The notes: a model not told the origin generated them from the sequence alone. A stretch of 32,385 bases of DNA from Cytophagales bacterium (GCA_013298865.1 JAAFJL010000045.1:1-32385); one strand, 5' to 3'; counted from the stretch's first letter, positions 1 through 7,475 are shown. Made by a program: numbers and translations.

Positions 1-10
1 TTCAAACAAA

Positions 11-39
11 AAAATGGACCGCCAAAGACAGTCCATTTT
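11..39 (-). terminator. Hairpin terminator, minus-strand orientation
   Basis: A perfect 9-bp stem, AAAATGGAC (11-19) and GTCCATTTT (31-39), encloses an 11-nt loop. Read on the minus strand the stem runs into a T-rich tail (positions 17 down to 1, interrupted by G and AA), the form of an intrinsic terminator. On the plus strand no T-tract follows, so it probably ends a transcript coming from the right. Confidence 0.55.
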
Positions 40-161
40 CACCATTAACCATTTGTGTTTAAATTATTATGAGTTTCCCAAAGGGTAAATCTTCAATTTT
101 CCATTGCAAGTTCAAGGAATTACTGATAGCCTATTCCTATTTTTTACTTAAATTGCATAGA

Positions 162-194
162 CAAAGGTAAATAATAAAATTTGATATTTCCAAA
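162..194 (-). promoter_or_regulatory. Candidate minus-strand promoter (TTTG / TACCTTTG)
   Basis: On the minus strand a TTTG (plus 191-194) is followed after 21 nt by TACCTTTG (plus 162-169), a full match to the Bacteroidota -7 consensus TAnnTTTG. It would start a transcript near position 155 running toward the hairpin at 39-11. The -33 element lies inside the palindrome upstream of the XRE gene, so both directions could share one regulator. Assignment rests on consensus only. Confidence 0.35.
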
Positions 195-234
195 TAATTG
201 GAAAATAATATTAATAATTCCTGATTAATGGAAA
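187..234. promoter_or_regulatory. Two operator-like palindromes at the XRE gene start
   Basis: TTTCCAAATAATTGGAAA (187-204) is a perfect 7-bp inverted repeat with a 4-nt centre. A second, looser copy, ATTCCTGATTAATGGAAA (217-234), starts exactly 30 bp later and covers the ATG at 228. The two agree at 13 of 18 positions and share TTCC-N8-GGAAA. Spacing of about three helical turns before a helix-turn-helix gene suggests autoregulation by the encoded protein; this is inference. Confidence 0.45.
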
Positions 235-677
235 ATAAGTTTAGTACGAATCTTAGACTATTAAGAAAAAAGAATAAATTAACTTTAGAAGAGTTAGGAA
301 AAGAGCTTGGAATAAGTAAAAGTGCCATTTCAGATTATGAAAATGGTAATACTTTGCCGTCGTTGGATGTGTGTAAAAATATTTGTAACTTCTTTGAAAT
401 CAATATTGATGATATGCAAAATTCCGATTTTTCGGAATTAACATTAGAAGAAATCCAAAAATCCAAAAATAATACAGTAGCTAAAGTTATTAATTTTGAT
501 ACTAGCTCTGCCCAAAAACAATTAGAATTTCAAAATAAATTACTGAGCCAGCAAGTAGAAGGGCTACAAATTCAATTACAATTAGTGAAGCAATTGACAG
601 AAAGTAAAAGCTCAGAAATCAAATCGTTACAAATTCAAATAAAATTATTAGAAGAGAAACTGAATGAAAATAATTAA
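228..677 (+). CDS. XRE-family helix-turn-helix regulator with C-terminal coiled coil
   Basis: A 149-residue cytoplasmic protein. Residues about 7-62 form a lambda-repressor-type (HTH_3) DNA-binding domain; visible elements are LTLEELGKELGISKSAISDYE, with the recognition helix around SKSAISDYENG. Residues about 95-147 are rich in Leu, Ile, Gln, Lys and Glu with heptad spacing, indicating a coiled coil that probably sets the oligomeric state. No catalytic or ligand-binding domain is visible. The ATG at 228 is directly preceded by, and overlaps, paired palindromes that it may bind. Its last codon and stop lie inside the left arm of a 24-bp inverted repeat. The target genes are unknown; a free-standing regulator or a prophage-type repressor are both possible, and no phage genes are adjacent. 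Confidence 0.85.
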   Translation: MENKFSTNLRLLRKKNKLTLEELGKELGISKSAISDYENGNTLPSLDVCKNICNFFEINIDDMQNSDFSELTLEEIQKSKNNTVAKVINFDTSSAQKQLEFQNKLLSQQVEGLQIQLQLVKQLTESKSSEIKSLQIQIKLLEEKLNENN

Positions 678-751
678 GAATTAAGAATTAAAAATTTTAG
701 TACACCCCAGTAAAATTAGTTTACCCTATTTTTAATTCATAATTCTTAATT
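672..751. terminator. 24-bp inverted repeat between convergent genes
   Basis: Arms 672-695 and 728-751 are complementary with one mismatch in 24 and enclose a 32-nt loop. The left arm contains the last codon and stop of the XRE gene, and the right arm ends one base before the stop of the TauE-like gene. The arms are built of repeated AATTAAG words. The position between convergent genes fits a bidirectional terminator, although the stem is almost pure AT. Confidence 0.55.
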
Positions 752-752
752 T

Positions 753-1733
753 TTAATTTCTAAGTTTTGCCATATAAGTAAATATCCCGACTCCTCCTAT
801 CAAAATCAATCCACAGACAAGTATCTGATTAAGAGAAGGTTGTATCACGTACATTGCTCCAAAAAACTGTATAATTAGCATCGTATATAATATTTTAGCG
901 ATACCTTTTCTTGCCATTTTGTTAATAACGAATGCCCCCAATGGAGCAAAAACTGCTACGAAAGGTACACAAGCGAGCCAAATCTCGAACGCCTCATCTT
1001 GGAAATCTTTAATAACTTTTGCGTGCAGAAAAAAGCCAAGAATGGTCTCAATCGTCATGATAATTACCGAAGACGGAGTTGCTACTTTTTCGCTGACACG
1101 GTAATAAATTGTCATCAGACAGAAGGTGAAAATATTAATTCCTGTACCAAAAAGTGATGAAATAACGCCTCCCACAAGTCCAAAAGCCATTAATCGAATA
1201 AAATCGGCAGTTTGTGGATGCTGAATTTTATCAAAAACTGCTCTATCTGGGCGACGATTTTGTAGCCATAACGCAATCCCAAAACTCAACCACAAAGACA
1301 CAAAAAATAACTTTGCCTGTACAGGTGACACCAAAGGCACAACATAATAAGTCCCGAAAATCAAACCAAAAATCCCCGCAAAGGCAACGTATTTGATATA
1401 CGTCCAATCTACTTTAATTTTCATACCGATAATCAACAACGTAGCCGATGTCATACCGATTGACTGAATAGCAAAAGCAAAATTTCTGGCAACTTCTGGT
1501 CGGATTTTTAAGATTAAAGTAAAGATAGGATATGCAACCGCCGCACTACCTTCTGGGCTTGCACCTGCAATAAATGACCCAAAAATCATGGTAAGAACCG
1601 TTGCCCATCTACGAGAGTAAAGATCAATAATATCTTTAGAAAACATATAGCTAAACCATACGACCAAGACAGTTGCCAAGAAGAATAGGTAGATCCAAGG
1701 GATTTTTGTTTTCGGTAATTTATCAGATTGCAT
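753..1733 (-). CDS. TauE/SafE-family membrane permease
   Basis: A 326-residue integral membrane protein with about eight hydrophobic segments. It matches the TauE/SafE (DUF81) family, proposed exporters of sulfite, sulfoacetate and related organosulfur anions. Two family-type signatures are visible: GSFIAGASPEGSAAVAYPIF near residues 52-71 and, in the second half, a glycine-rich GLVGGVISSLFGTGINIF. These look like the internally repeated entry helices of the family. The ATG at 1733 is well placed, followed by a short polar N-terminus and a first helix. The gene is divergent from the coiled-coil gene at 1824 and convergent with the XRE gene. No sulfur-metabolism genes lie nearby, so the substrate cannot be inferred from context. 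Confidence 0.85.
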   Translation of the reverse strand: MQSDKLPKTKIPWIYLFFLATVLVVWFSYMFSKDIIDLYSRRWATVLTMIFGSFIAGASPEGSAAVAYPIFTLILKIRPEVARNFAFAIQSIGMTSATLLIIGMKIKVDWTYIKYVAFAGIFGLIFGTYYVVPLVSPVQAKLFFVSLWLSFGIALWLQNRRPDRAVFDKIQHPQTADFIRLMAFGLVGGVISSLFGTGINIFTFCLMTIYYRVSEKVATPSSVIIMTIETILGFFLHAKVIKDFQDEAFEIWLACVPFVAVFAPLGAFVINKMARKGIAKILYTMLIIQFFGAMYVIQPSLNQILVCGLILIGGVGIFTYMAKLRN

Positions 1734-1757
1734 AAAGTTTTGTTACTTTTACTTTTG
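1728..1757 (+). promoter_or_regulatory. Candidate promoter for the coiled-coil gene
   Basis: TACTTTTG at 1750-1757 is a full match to TAnnTTTG. A TTG at 1728-1730 lies 19 nt upstream, a partial -33 element. The start codon of the downstream gene is at 1824, giving a leader of about 60 nt. Consensus match only. Confidence 0.35.
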
Positions 1758-1823
1758 TGTTAGGGACAGAGATGTTAACAGACAAATTTAGAAACAATTA
1801 AAAGGTTATCACAACAAAGAAGT

Positions 1824-2228
1824 ATGAAAAATTTTGAAGAGATTTTAGAAAAACTGATTAATGAACATGATTTCTTGAAACAAATGCAAGGTAGAATCGT
1901 GGAGAATTATGACATCATGATTCAGAATCAGCGAGAAAATGCCAATAATCATGAACTTGTTATAGAAAACCAGACGACTATCATCAAGAATCAAGAGATT
2001 ATCGTTAATAACCAGATAAATATTGTCCGAAATCAGAAGCAAATTGCCCAAAACCAAATTACGCTTGATGTAATCCAGCAAACCCAAACGCACTTACTGA
2101 ATTTAGTAAAGAAACTCTCTGGTGAAAAAGAATCCATAGAAGATACCATGCAATTTGTGGAGCAAATCAGAGAAAAATCCGAAGAGAACAGAAAAGGTAG
2201 AACCTTGAATGAACCAAGTCATTTGTAG
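1824..2228 (+). CDS. Small coiled-coil protein with seven Asn-at-d heptads
   Basis: A 134-residue protein of unknown function with no signal peptide or membrane helix. Asn occurs at residues 35, 42, 49, 56, 63, 70 and 77, exactly seven apart, and five of these (49 onward) are followed by Gln. Position a of each heptad is mostly Ile or Val (46, 53, 60, 67, 74). This is the [I/V]xxN register known as N@d from stalks of trimeric autotransporter adhesins, where inward-facing Asn residues bind anions inside a three-stranded coil. Here it is in a small, apparently cytoplasmic protein. The C-terminal third is charged and also likely helical. It lies upstream of, but 83 bp from, a toxin-antitoxin pair, with a hairpin between. 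I do not recognise a named family. Confidence 0.7.
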   Translation: MKNFEEILEKLINEHDFLKQMQGRIVENYDIMIQNQRENANNHELVIENQTTIIKNQEIIVNNQINIVRNQKQIAQNQITLDVIQQTQTHLLNLVKKLSGEKESIEDTMQFVEQIREKSEENRKGRTLNEPSHL

Positions 2229-2262
2229 AAACCATACTGATAATAGTGACAAATATTATTGG

Positions 2263-2293
2263 GATATTGTTTCTTGATGAGGAAACTAATATC
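2263..2293. other. Hairpin upstream of the toxin-antitoxin pair
   Basis: GATATTGTTTC (2263-2273) pairs with GAAACTAATATC (2282-2293) with a single bulged base and an 8-nt loop. It lies 35 nt after the coiled-coil gene and 18 nt before the toxin start. It could be a terminator of the upstream gene or an operator for autoregulation by the toxin-antitoxin complex; the sequence does not decide. Confidence 0.4.
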
Positions 2294-2311
2294 TTTAAGA
2301 GAAAATAATTA

Positions 2312-2641
2312 ATGGAGATAAAATTTAACGTTCAATTTTTGGAGGAGGCAAGCGATTTCCTTGATTCTCTTGACGAAAAGACTAAAGAAAAAGTCATCTA
2401 CAATATCAAAAAATCGCAAGTTGTGAGCGATAAAGAATTATTCAAAAAACTAAAAGATGAAATTTGGGAATTCAGAACTTTATTTAAAAAATCTCATATC
2501 AGGCTTTTCGCATTTTGGGACAAAACTGATAAAATGGATACCGTAGTAATTACCACACATGGTATTATCAAAAAAACTGGTAAAACACCAAAGAGTGAGA
2601 TAGAAAAAGCTGAAAAAATTCGCAGAGATTATTTTGAATAA
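2312..2641 (+). CDS. HigB/RelE-superfamily toxin (Gp49-like, DUF891)
   Basis: A 109-residue predicted type II toxin. The pattern of helix, KLKDEIWEFRTLFKKSHIRLFAF, then a VVITTHGIIKKTGKTP segment is typical of the phage Gp49-like/HigB branch of the RelE/ParE fold, which cleaves mRNA on the ribosome. Basic residues in LFKKSHIR and IIKKTGKTP are candidates for the RNA-binding and catalytic surface. The C-terminus ends in a charged helix. The gene is followed after 11 nt by an XRE-type antitoxin gene, in toxin-first order as in higBA. There is no sign of truncation. A residual alternative is a broken, non-toxic relative. Confidence 0.88.
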   Translation: MEIKFNVQFLEEASDFLDSLDEKTKEKVIYNIKKSQVVSDKELFKKLKDEIWEFRTLFKKSHIRLFAFWDKTDKMDTVVITTHGIIKKTGKTPKSEIEKAEKIRRDYFE

Positions 2642-2652
2642 CACGTAATCAA

Positions 2653-2979
2653 ATGAAAAATAAAAAAATGAAAATGTTTAGTTTGGACGAGATTACAGAT
2701 AAACATATCGGGCTAATTGGAACGCCCAAACGTGATGCTTTTGAAAATGAATTACGCCTTGATTTAATTGGTGAAGCTATTAAAAAAGCAAGACAAGAAC
2801 GAAATCTTACTCAAGAGCAGTTAGGAGAATTAGTGGGTGTGCAAAAAGCACAAATCTCCAAATTAGAAAATAGTATTACAGACGCAAGGTTTGAAACAAT
2901 TTTAAAAGTTTTTAAAGCCCTAAATGCAAAAATCAACTTCAATGTTGAATTGTTGAATCAAAACATGAGTATTGCTTAG
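2653..2979 (+). CDS. HigA-type XRE antitoxin
   Basis: A 108-residue protein that would neutralise the toxin encoded just upstream and repress the operon. A Cro/C1-type helix-turn-helix occupies roughly residues 36-90, with ARQERNLTQEQLGELVGVQK as the core and AQISKLENS as the recognition helix. The N-terminal 35 residues (including the FSLDEITDKHIG segment) are characteristic of antitoxins of this branch and are probably the toxin-wrapping part. The ATG at 2653 is used here; ATG at 2668 (residue 6) is an alternative. Spacing of 11 nt from the toxin stop indicates co-transcription. The stop codon abuts a strong hairpin. Confidence 0.88.
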   Translation: MKNKKMKMFSLDEITDKHIGLIGTPKRDAFENELRLDLIGEAIKKARQERNLTQEQLGELVGVQKAQISKLENSITDARFETILKVFKALNAKINFNVELLNQNMSIA

Positions 2980-3016
2980 TAACGGTGAAACAGTAACTTA
3001 TTATTTCACCGTTACT
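2978..3016. terminator. 13-bp perfect hairpin between convergent genes
   Basis: AGTAACGGTGAAA (2978-2990) and TTTCACCGTTACT (3004-3016) form a perfect 13-bp stem with a 13-nt loop. It begins within the antitoxin stop codon and ends six bases before the nitroreductase stop. No clear T-tract follows on either side, but position between convergent genes supports a bidirectional terminator. Confidence 0.6.
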
Positions 3017-3022
3017 TAAAAC

Positions 3023-3748
3023 TCAAACCACTACAATAACCTCTTCATTTGGTACACGGGTTCTTGCTGAATAGATTCCTTCTTCTTTTCCTTTGCCACA
3101 GGCTACAATCATTGTAATTTCGGCAGCAGCAGGGAGATTGAGTATTTTGCTGACTAATTTTCTGTCGAAACCCTCCATCGGACAAGTGTCGTAACCTTCG
3201 GCTGTCATACTGAGCATGAAGGTCTGAGCCGCCAAGGCACAAGATTTATGAGTCATCACTCGTTGGTCGCCGTGATTGATAATTCTGAGAAAAGGTTTAG
3301 TCAACCCTTGATAAAACACAATCATTCTGCGTAACAAAGTCATCACTCCGAAGGGGTCGTGTCTATATACCAAAGGCATGAGTTTTCCGTAATAATCCAA
3401 GGCACGTTTGTCTCTTTTGGTTAATTCTTTGCCCTCAAATTGTTTGTTAAGTCCTTCCAGATTCCATTTAGCGTGTTCTTTCCAACGGTCTTGTCTTGTT
3501 ACAAAAACGATGAGATTATTGGCAGTTTTAGCAGCAGATTGCCCTAAACAAGCACTCGCAAGGGCTTCTCTAACCTCTTTTTTCTTGACCCAATAAAATT
3601 CCCACAATTGCATATTGGAGCTATTGGGAGACAAAATGGCACGGTCGAGGCTACGCTTTACGGCAGTTTCATCGAAGGGAGCATCTTGGTCATAGATTCT
3701 TACTGAACGACGTTTCTGAACAATTTCTTCAAATTCTGAGCTATACAT
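3023..3748 (-). CDS. Nitroreductase-family FMN oxidoreductase
   Basis: A 241-residue cytoplasmic flavoenzyme of the nitroreductase superfamily. The N-terminal RRSVRIYDQDAPFD segment is the usual FMN phosphate-binding region, SPNSSNMQLWEF is the conserved SxxNxQPW-like element, and the C-terminal GYDTCPMEGFD with the following VSKILNLP matches the family's Cxxx-EGFD motif. The enzymes reduce nitroaromatics, quinones or related substrates with NAD(P)H; the physiological substrate cannot be told from sequence. An insertion of about 80 residues in the middle (from about 85 to 165, Arg/Lys rich) is longer than in minimal members. The gene is divergent from dapF with its own promoter-like box. Confidence 0.9.
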   Translation of the reverse strand: MYSSEFEEIVQKRRSVRIYDQDAPFDETAVKRSLDRAILSPNSSNMQLWEFYWVKKKEVREALASACLGQSAAKTANNLIVFVTRQDRWKEHAKWNLEGLNKQFEGKELTKRDKRALDYYGKLMPLVYRHDPFGVMTLLRRMIVFYQGLTKPFLRIINHGDQRVMTHKSCALAAQTFMLSMTAEGYDTCPMEGFDRKLVSKILNLPAAAEITMIVACGKGKEEGIYSARTRVPNEEVIVVV

Positions 3749-3775
3749 TTTAATTGGATTGGGGTCTTATTTCTA

Positions 3776-3783
3776 CAAAAATA
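3776..3783 (-). promoter_or_regulatory. -7 box upstream of the nitroreductase gene
   Basis: The minus strand reads TATTTTTG here, a full TAnnTTTG match 28 nt upstream of the start codon at 3748. No convincing -33 TTTG lies at the expected distance. Confidence 0.35.
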
Positions 3784-3932
3784 AAGAAATATTCTTATTT
3801 ATCCGTTGTATTCGTGAAAGGTAAATGGTGAACGGTGCAGGGTACTGCGGGAACATTTATCACTTAATATTTTGTTGAGTTTATGATAATCATGAACTTT
3901 GGGAATTATTTTTCTCATCGAAAAAAACAAGT

Positions 3933-4706
3933 ATGAAATTTTATAAATATCAAGGTACTGGAAATGATTTTGTGGTGATAGATGACCGCTCTGAAACTTT
4001 TCCTATTTCGCAAGGATTTATTGCTCATTTGTGCCACCGTAGATTCGGAATTGGGGCAGATGGATTGATGCTACTCCAGAATGCAGAAGGTTACGATTTC
4101 AGAATGGTTTATTTTAATGCTGACGGAACGGAAGGCTCTATGTGTGGTAATGGAGGACGCTGTTTAGTTCGTTTTGCTCATGACTTGGGCGTAATCGGGG
4201 ATTCCACCAAATTCATTGCCACCGACGGAGAACACACTGCTTCGGTTTGTGAAGAAGAGATTTTCTTGAAAATGGGAGACGTTCAGAGCGTTGAGCAACA
4301 TACCGATTATGATTTCATGAATACTGGTTCGCCACATTATGTTACCTACACAACGGACGTAAAAGATTTGGACGTGACAGAAATTGGAGCTGCAATTCGT
4401 TACTCAGAAACCTTTGCTACTAAAGGTGGAACCAATGTAAATTTTGTAGAAGTCGTTGATAATGAGACACTTTGGGTACGTACCTACGAGCGTGGCGTTG
4501 AGGATGAAACCTACTCTTGCGGAACAGGTGTAACTGCCTGTGCCTTGTCTGCATACCTAAGACATGGTATGAACGACCCCATTAATATCCGTACTTTAGG
4601 CGGAAATCTCAGAATTTCATTTACACCAAATGGCAAAGATTCTTTCAAAAATATCTTCTTGATTGGTCCTGCAAAAAGAGTTTTTGAGGGAGAGATTTTG
4701 GGGTAA
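3933..4706 (+). CDS. dapF: Diaminopimelate epimerase DapF
   Basis: A 257-residue cytoplasmic enzyme that interconverts LL- and meso-diaminopimelate in lysine and peptidoglycan synthesis, using two cysteines as acid and base without a cofactor. Both are present: Cys71 in MCGNGGRC and Cys196 in SCGTG. The N-terminal YQGTGNDFVVIDDR, the MNTGSPHYV segment and ERGVEDETYSCGTG are diagnostic. The two-lobed pseudosymmetric fold is complete and the length is normal. The ATG at 3933 gives the canonical MKFYKYQGTGND start. It is a single-gene unit, divergent from the nitroreductase gene and ended by a strong hairpin. No other lysine genes are adjacent. Confidence 0.98.
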   Translation: MKFYKYQGTGNDFVVIDDRSETFPISQGFIAHLCHRRFGIGADGLMLLQNAEGYDFRMVYFNADGTEGSMCGNGGRCLVRFAHDLGVIGDSTKFIATDGEHTASVCEEEIFLKMGDVQSVEQHTDYDFMNTGSPHYVTYTTDVKDLDVTEIGAAIRYSETFATKGGTNVNFVEVVDNETLWVRTYERGVEDETYSCGTGVTACALSAYLRHGMNDPINIRTLGGNLRISFTPNGKDSFKNIFLIGPAKRVFEGEILG

Positions 4707-4724
4707 TTATAGTCTTTCAAACAT

Positions 4725-4760
4725 AAAAAGGTGTCAGAATAAGTTTTCTGACACCTTTTT
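4725..4760. terminator. Bidirectional terminator after dapF
   Basis: AAAAAGGTGTCAGAA (4725-4739) and TTCTGACACCTTTTT (4746-4760) form a perfect 15-bp stem with a 6-nt loop. A-tract and T-tract are built in on both sides, so it can terminate dapF on the plus strand and the fucosidase gene on the minus strand. It is the best-formed terminator in the window. Confidence 0.9.
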
Positions 4761-4780
4761 CTATATTTAAAATCTAAATC

Positions 4781-6181
4781 TCAATACGTTACACGCAAAG
4801 TATGAGCATAAGATTCTTTAGTTTTTTCTGGAAAAGTAAGGGTCAGTTCTTCGTTATTTTGTTTCCATTTCAGCGGAACAGGCTTGTCTGAAAGTAATTC
4901 TACATTCTTGATTCCTTTCTTTAATTTATTAATAATCAATTGGTTATCCGTAAGTTTATCAAGCAAAAAAGTATAGACAACATTTTCTTTTTGGGTAAAT
5001 CTAATCTTGATTTTCTGATTTGAAGCCCCCTCTGCCACCGTGTAAGGCTTGGTGTCAAAAATACCTTCTCCATTAATTTTCAACCATTCGCCAAGGGCTT
5101 CCAATCGCTCAATTTGAATCGCTGGAATTTCTCCATTGGCATTTGGTCCAACATTGAGGAGGAAATTACCATTTTTACTCACAATATCGACCAGCATATC
5201 CACGAGTGCGTCGGCTGAAAGCAATTGCTTATCGTTTTCAACTTGATTGTACCCAAAAGAATAGCCAATGCCACGACAAGTTTCCCATTTTTTTACTGAA
5301 ATAGAGTCCAATGTGCGATATTCTGGCGTGCTATATTGTCCATATTCTTTAAATTTTCCCCAACGATCATTAAAAACCACATTAGGATTTTGATTAATTG
5401 CTTCGGCACAAATACCTAAGAAATCGCCGTTATCTGGATAATTAATATCGTTCCAAAGTACATCTGGTTTATAGCGATTAATCAGTTCGTGATAATGATT
5501 ATCCGCATAAGCAGTATATGCAACACTTTTGGGCATCGACTGAAAAATATCAGGAAAAAGATTGACGATTGGACTTCTATAAAACGTCCAATCCAAGCCA
5601 CCAGAGTAATAAACACCAAATTTCATACCTGCTTTCCGAGATGACTTTGCGAGTTCTCCCACAAAATCTTTTGGCGAATTTATCACACTTTTATCCACAA
5701 ACGGATTAGGTACGGTACTCGGATAAAGCGTAAATCCGTCGTGATGTTTGGTGGTAAAAACAACATATTTTGCTCCAATTTTCGAGAATAAATCAGTCCA
5801 TTTCTGGGCATCCCATGCCACCGTTTTTTTATTAAAAACTGGTACAAAATCATAATAATCAAAATTCTCTCCGTAGGTTTCCACATGATGTTTCCAGGTT
5901 GGAGCATCTTTAAATTTCATGGTGTTCAAATACCATTCGGCGTACGCATTATTTTTGAACCAAGTTTCCCAACTTACCTTAAAAGGCTCGCCCACTGGAT
6001 TTGCCCACGCAGGCACAGCATATAAGCCCCAATGGACAAAAATGCCAAATTTTGCATTACCAAACCACTCAGGCATAGGGCGTTTACCAATAGATTCGGG
6101 AGTGGGTAAATATACTTTTTGGGCAGATAAATTTGTAATAAATACTGAAAGAAATAAGAAGAGAAAAAGAGATTTTTTCAT
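4781..6181 (-). CDS. Secreted GH29 alpha-L-fucosidase
   Basis: A 466-residue glycoside hydrolase family 29 enzyme that releases alpha-linked L-fucose from glycans by a retaining mechanism. Residues 1-20 are a Sec signal peptide ending ...TNLSA/Q, so it acts in the periplasm or outside. The catalytic barrel shows FGIFVHWG (45-52), KYVVFTTKHHDGF (138-150) and VLWNDINYP, in which Asp245 matches the GH29 nucleophile position known from the Thermotoga enzyme. A C-terminal beta-rich domain of about 100 residues follows. The acid/base residue varies between GH29 subfamilies and I do not assign it. No SusC/SusD pair or other glycosidase is adjacent, so it does not belong to a visible polysaccharide-utilisation locus. 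Confidence 0.93.
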   Translation of the reverse strand: MKKSLFLFLFLSVFITNLSAQKVYLPTPESIGKRPMPEWFGNAKFGIFVHWGLYAVPAWANPVGEPFKVSWETWFKNNAYAEWYLNTMKFKDAPTWKHHVETYGENFDYYDFVPVFNKKTVAWDAQKWTDLFSKIGAKYVVFTTKHHDGFTLYPSTVPNPFVDKSVINSPKDFVGELAKSSRKAGMKFGVYYSGGLDWTFYRSPIVNLFPDIFQSMPKSVAYTAYADNHYHELINRYKPDVLWNDINYPDNGDFLGICAEAINQNPNVVFNDRWGKFKEYGQYSTPEYRTLDSISVKKWETCRGIGYSFGYNQVENDKQLLSADALVDMLVDIVSKNGNFLLNVGPNANGEIPAIQIERLEALGEWLKINGEGIFDTKPYTVAEGASNQKIKIRFTQKENVVYTFLLDKLTDNQLIINKLKKGIKNVELLSDKPVPLKWKQNNEELTLTFPEKTKESYAHTLRVTY

Positions 6182-6300
6182 GTTGGAATAATGGGATTTT
6201 TAGTTTGAGATGAATTTTAAAATTACAATATTATTTTAAAATTAGAGCATAAATTAGATTTTTTAGTAGTATTCTTATTTTTTGAAAATTATCTTAATTA

Positions 6301-7413
6301 TTACTCAGATAACATCACATCTCTAATCAAATCCCGTACATCACCACGCTCCACTTCTTCACTATTAAACAAAACGATAATGCCCAATTTTTTCTCAGGT
6401 AATAAGCTCAAAACACTACCATAGCCCGTATCTCCACCAAAATGTTCAATGTGTTTTATACCTTTTATAGTGCTTAAAAACCACGATAGACCTATTTCTT
6501 CATCATCTCTATCGGTCTTAAAAGTGGGCGTAAACATCAAAGTGTGATTAGCTGATGATAGGATTTTTCTATCTTTGAAAACACCGTTATTCAAATTTAC
6601 AATTGCCCAGTTTGCTAATTCCAAAGCACTTGTATTCAAGGTCGAACTTGGGGCGTGCATCCGATTATAAGGATAAATTTTGCTCAATGTTGCAGGTATG
6701 CCTACGTAGGGTGTTGTCCGTAAATTGGGCTTGATTTCAGGATAATAAAAACTACTTTCGGTCATTTCCAAAGGCGTTAAAATCGAATCCTTAACATATT
6801 TTTCAAACGATATACCCGATACTTTGGCAATCAAATCTCCCAAAACATCGTAGGCAATATTGCTGTAATGAAACGCTGTTTCGGGTGGGCATAGCATTTT
6901 TTCGTTAGACAAACCACGAACATATCGCTCTGCTGCCCCGTCATCAGATACTGCTTTTTCCCATTCATAATCGTCTGTATCAGGAAACCCCGACGAATGA
7001 TTGAGCATTTGTTTTATTGTAATTCTTTGGAAATCAACACCTTTCAAAGAGCAATAAGGCAAATGTTTCACTAACGGGTCGTCTAATTTGATTTTGCCCT
7101 GTTCCACCAATTGCATCACCGCAGTTGCAACAAATGTTTTAGAAATCGAAGCCACATGAAAATTATGGTATGATTGTGTAGGCTCTTGGGTTTCTAAGTT
7201 TGTTACGCCAAAACCTTTATGATAGACCACATCATACCCACTCACAACTGCCACCGAAATGCCTACACAATTATTTTTCTTTTGTTGCACATATTGCTGC
7301 AACAAGCTATCCAATTTTACGTATTTACTGTTGTTCATTTTTGATGATTCTTTACAAGATATTAAGCCTAAAGAACTAAGGCAAAGAATAGATTTATAAA
7401 TGTATTTTATCAT
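6301..7413 (-). CDS. Beta-lactamase-fold serine hydrolase, lipoprotein
   Basis: A 370-residue protein of the beta-lactamase/class C penicillin-binding fold (Pfam Beta-lactamase family). The catalytic triad elements are SISK (nucleophile Ser89, Lys92), YSN (Tyr183) and a late HFGGDTG in the place of KTG. The start is taken at ATG 7413 because this gives a lipoprotein signal, MIKYIYKSILCLSSLG followed by LISC; an upstream in-frame ATG at 7458 would put 15 charged residues before it. Family members include D-aminopeptidases, esterases and peptidoglycan hydrolases, and only some are true beta-lactamases. The substrate is therefore open. It lies downstream of recG on the same strand with about 60 bp between, possibly co-transcribed. 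Confidence 0.88.
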   Translation of the reverse strand: MIKYIYKSILCLSSLGLISCKESSKMNNSKYVKLDSLLQQYVQQKKNNCVGISVAVVSGYDVVYHKGFGVTNLETQEPTQSYHNFHVASISKTFVATAVMQLVEQGKIKLDDPLVKHLPYCSLKGVDFQRITIKQMLNHSSGFPDTDDYEWEKAVSDDGAAERYVRGLSNEKMLCPPETAFHYSNIAYDVLGDLIAKVSGISFEKYVKDSILTPLEMTESSFYYPEIKPNLRTTPYVGIPATLSKIYPYNRMHAPSSTLNTSALELANWAIVNLNNGVFKDRKILSSANHTLMFTPTFKTDRDDEEIGLSWFLSTIKGIKHIEHFGGDTGYGSVLSLLPEKKLGIIVLFNSEEVERGDVRDLIRDVMLSE

Positions 7414-7475
7414 TATTTTTGAGATTTCCTTTTCAAGACTTTCATAGAATACTAACAATATTCATAGCAAACCCC

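Noticed and set aside
137-328. Minus-strand 63-codon frame rich in Leu, Phe and Asn
   Set aside because: It overlaps the XRE gene and its operators, and its composition is what AT-rich antisense sequence yields.
4781-6181. A polysaccharide-utilisation locus around the fucosidase
   Set aside because: No SusC, SusD, transporter or second glycosidase gene is nearby.
6301-7413. Calling the serine hydrolase an antibiotic beta-lactamase
   Set aside because: The SxxK and YxN motifs are shared with many peptidases and esterases, KTG is replaced by HxG, and there is no ampR-type regulator nearby.
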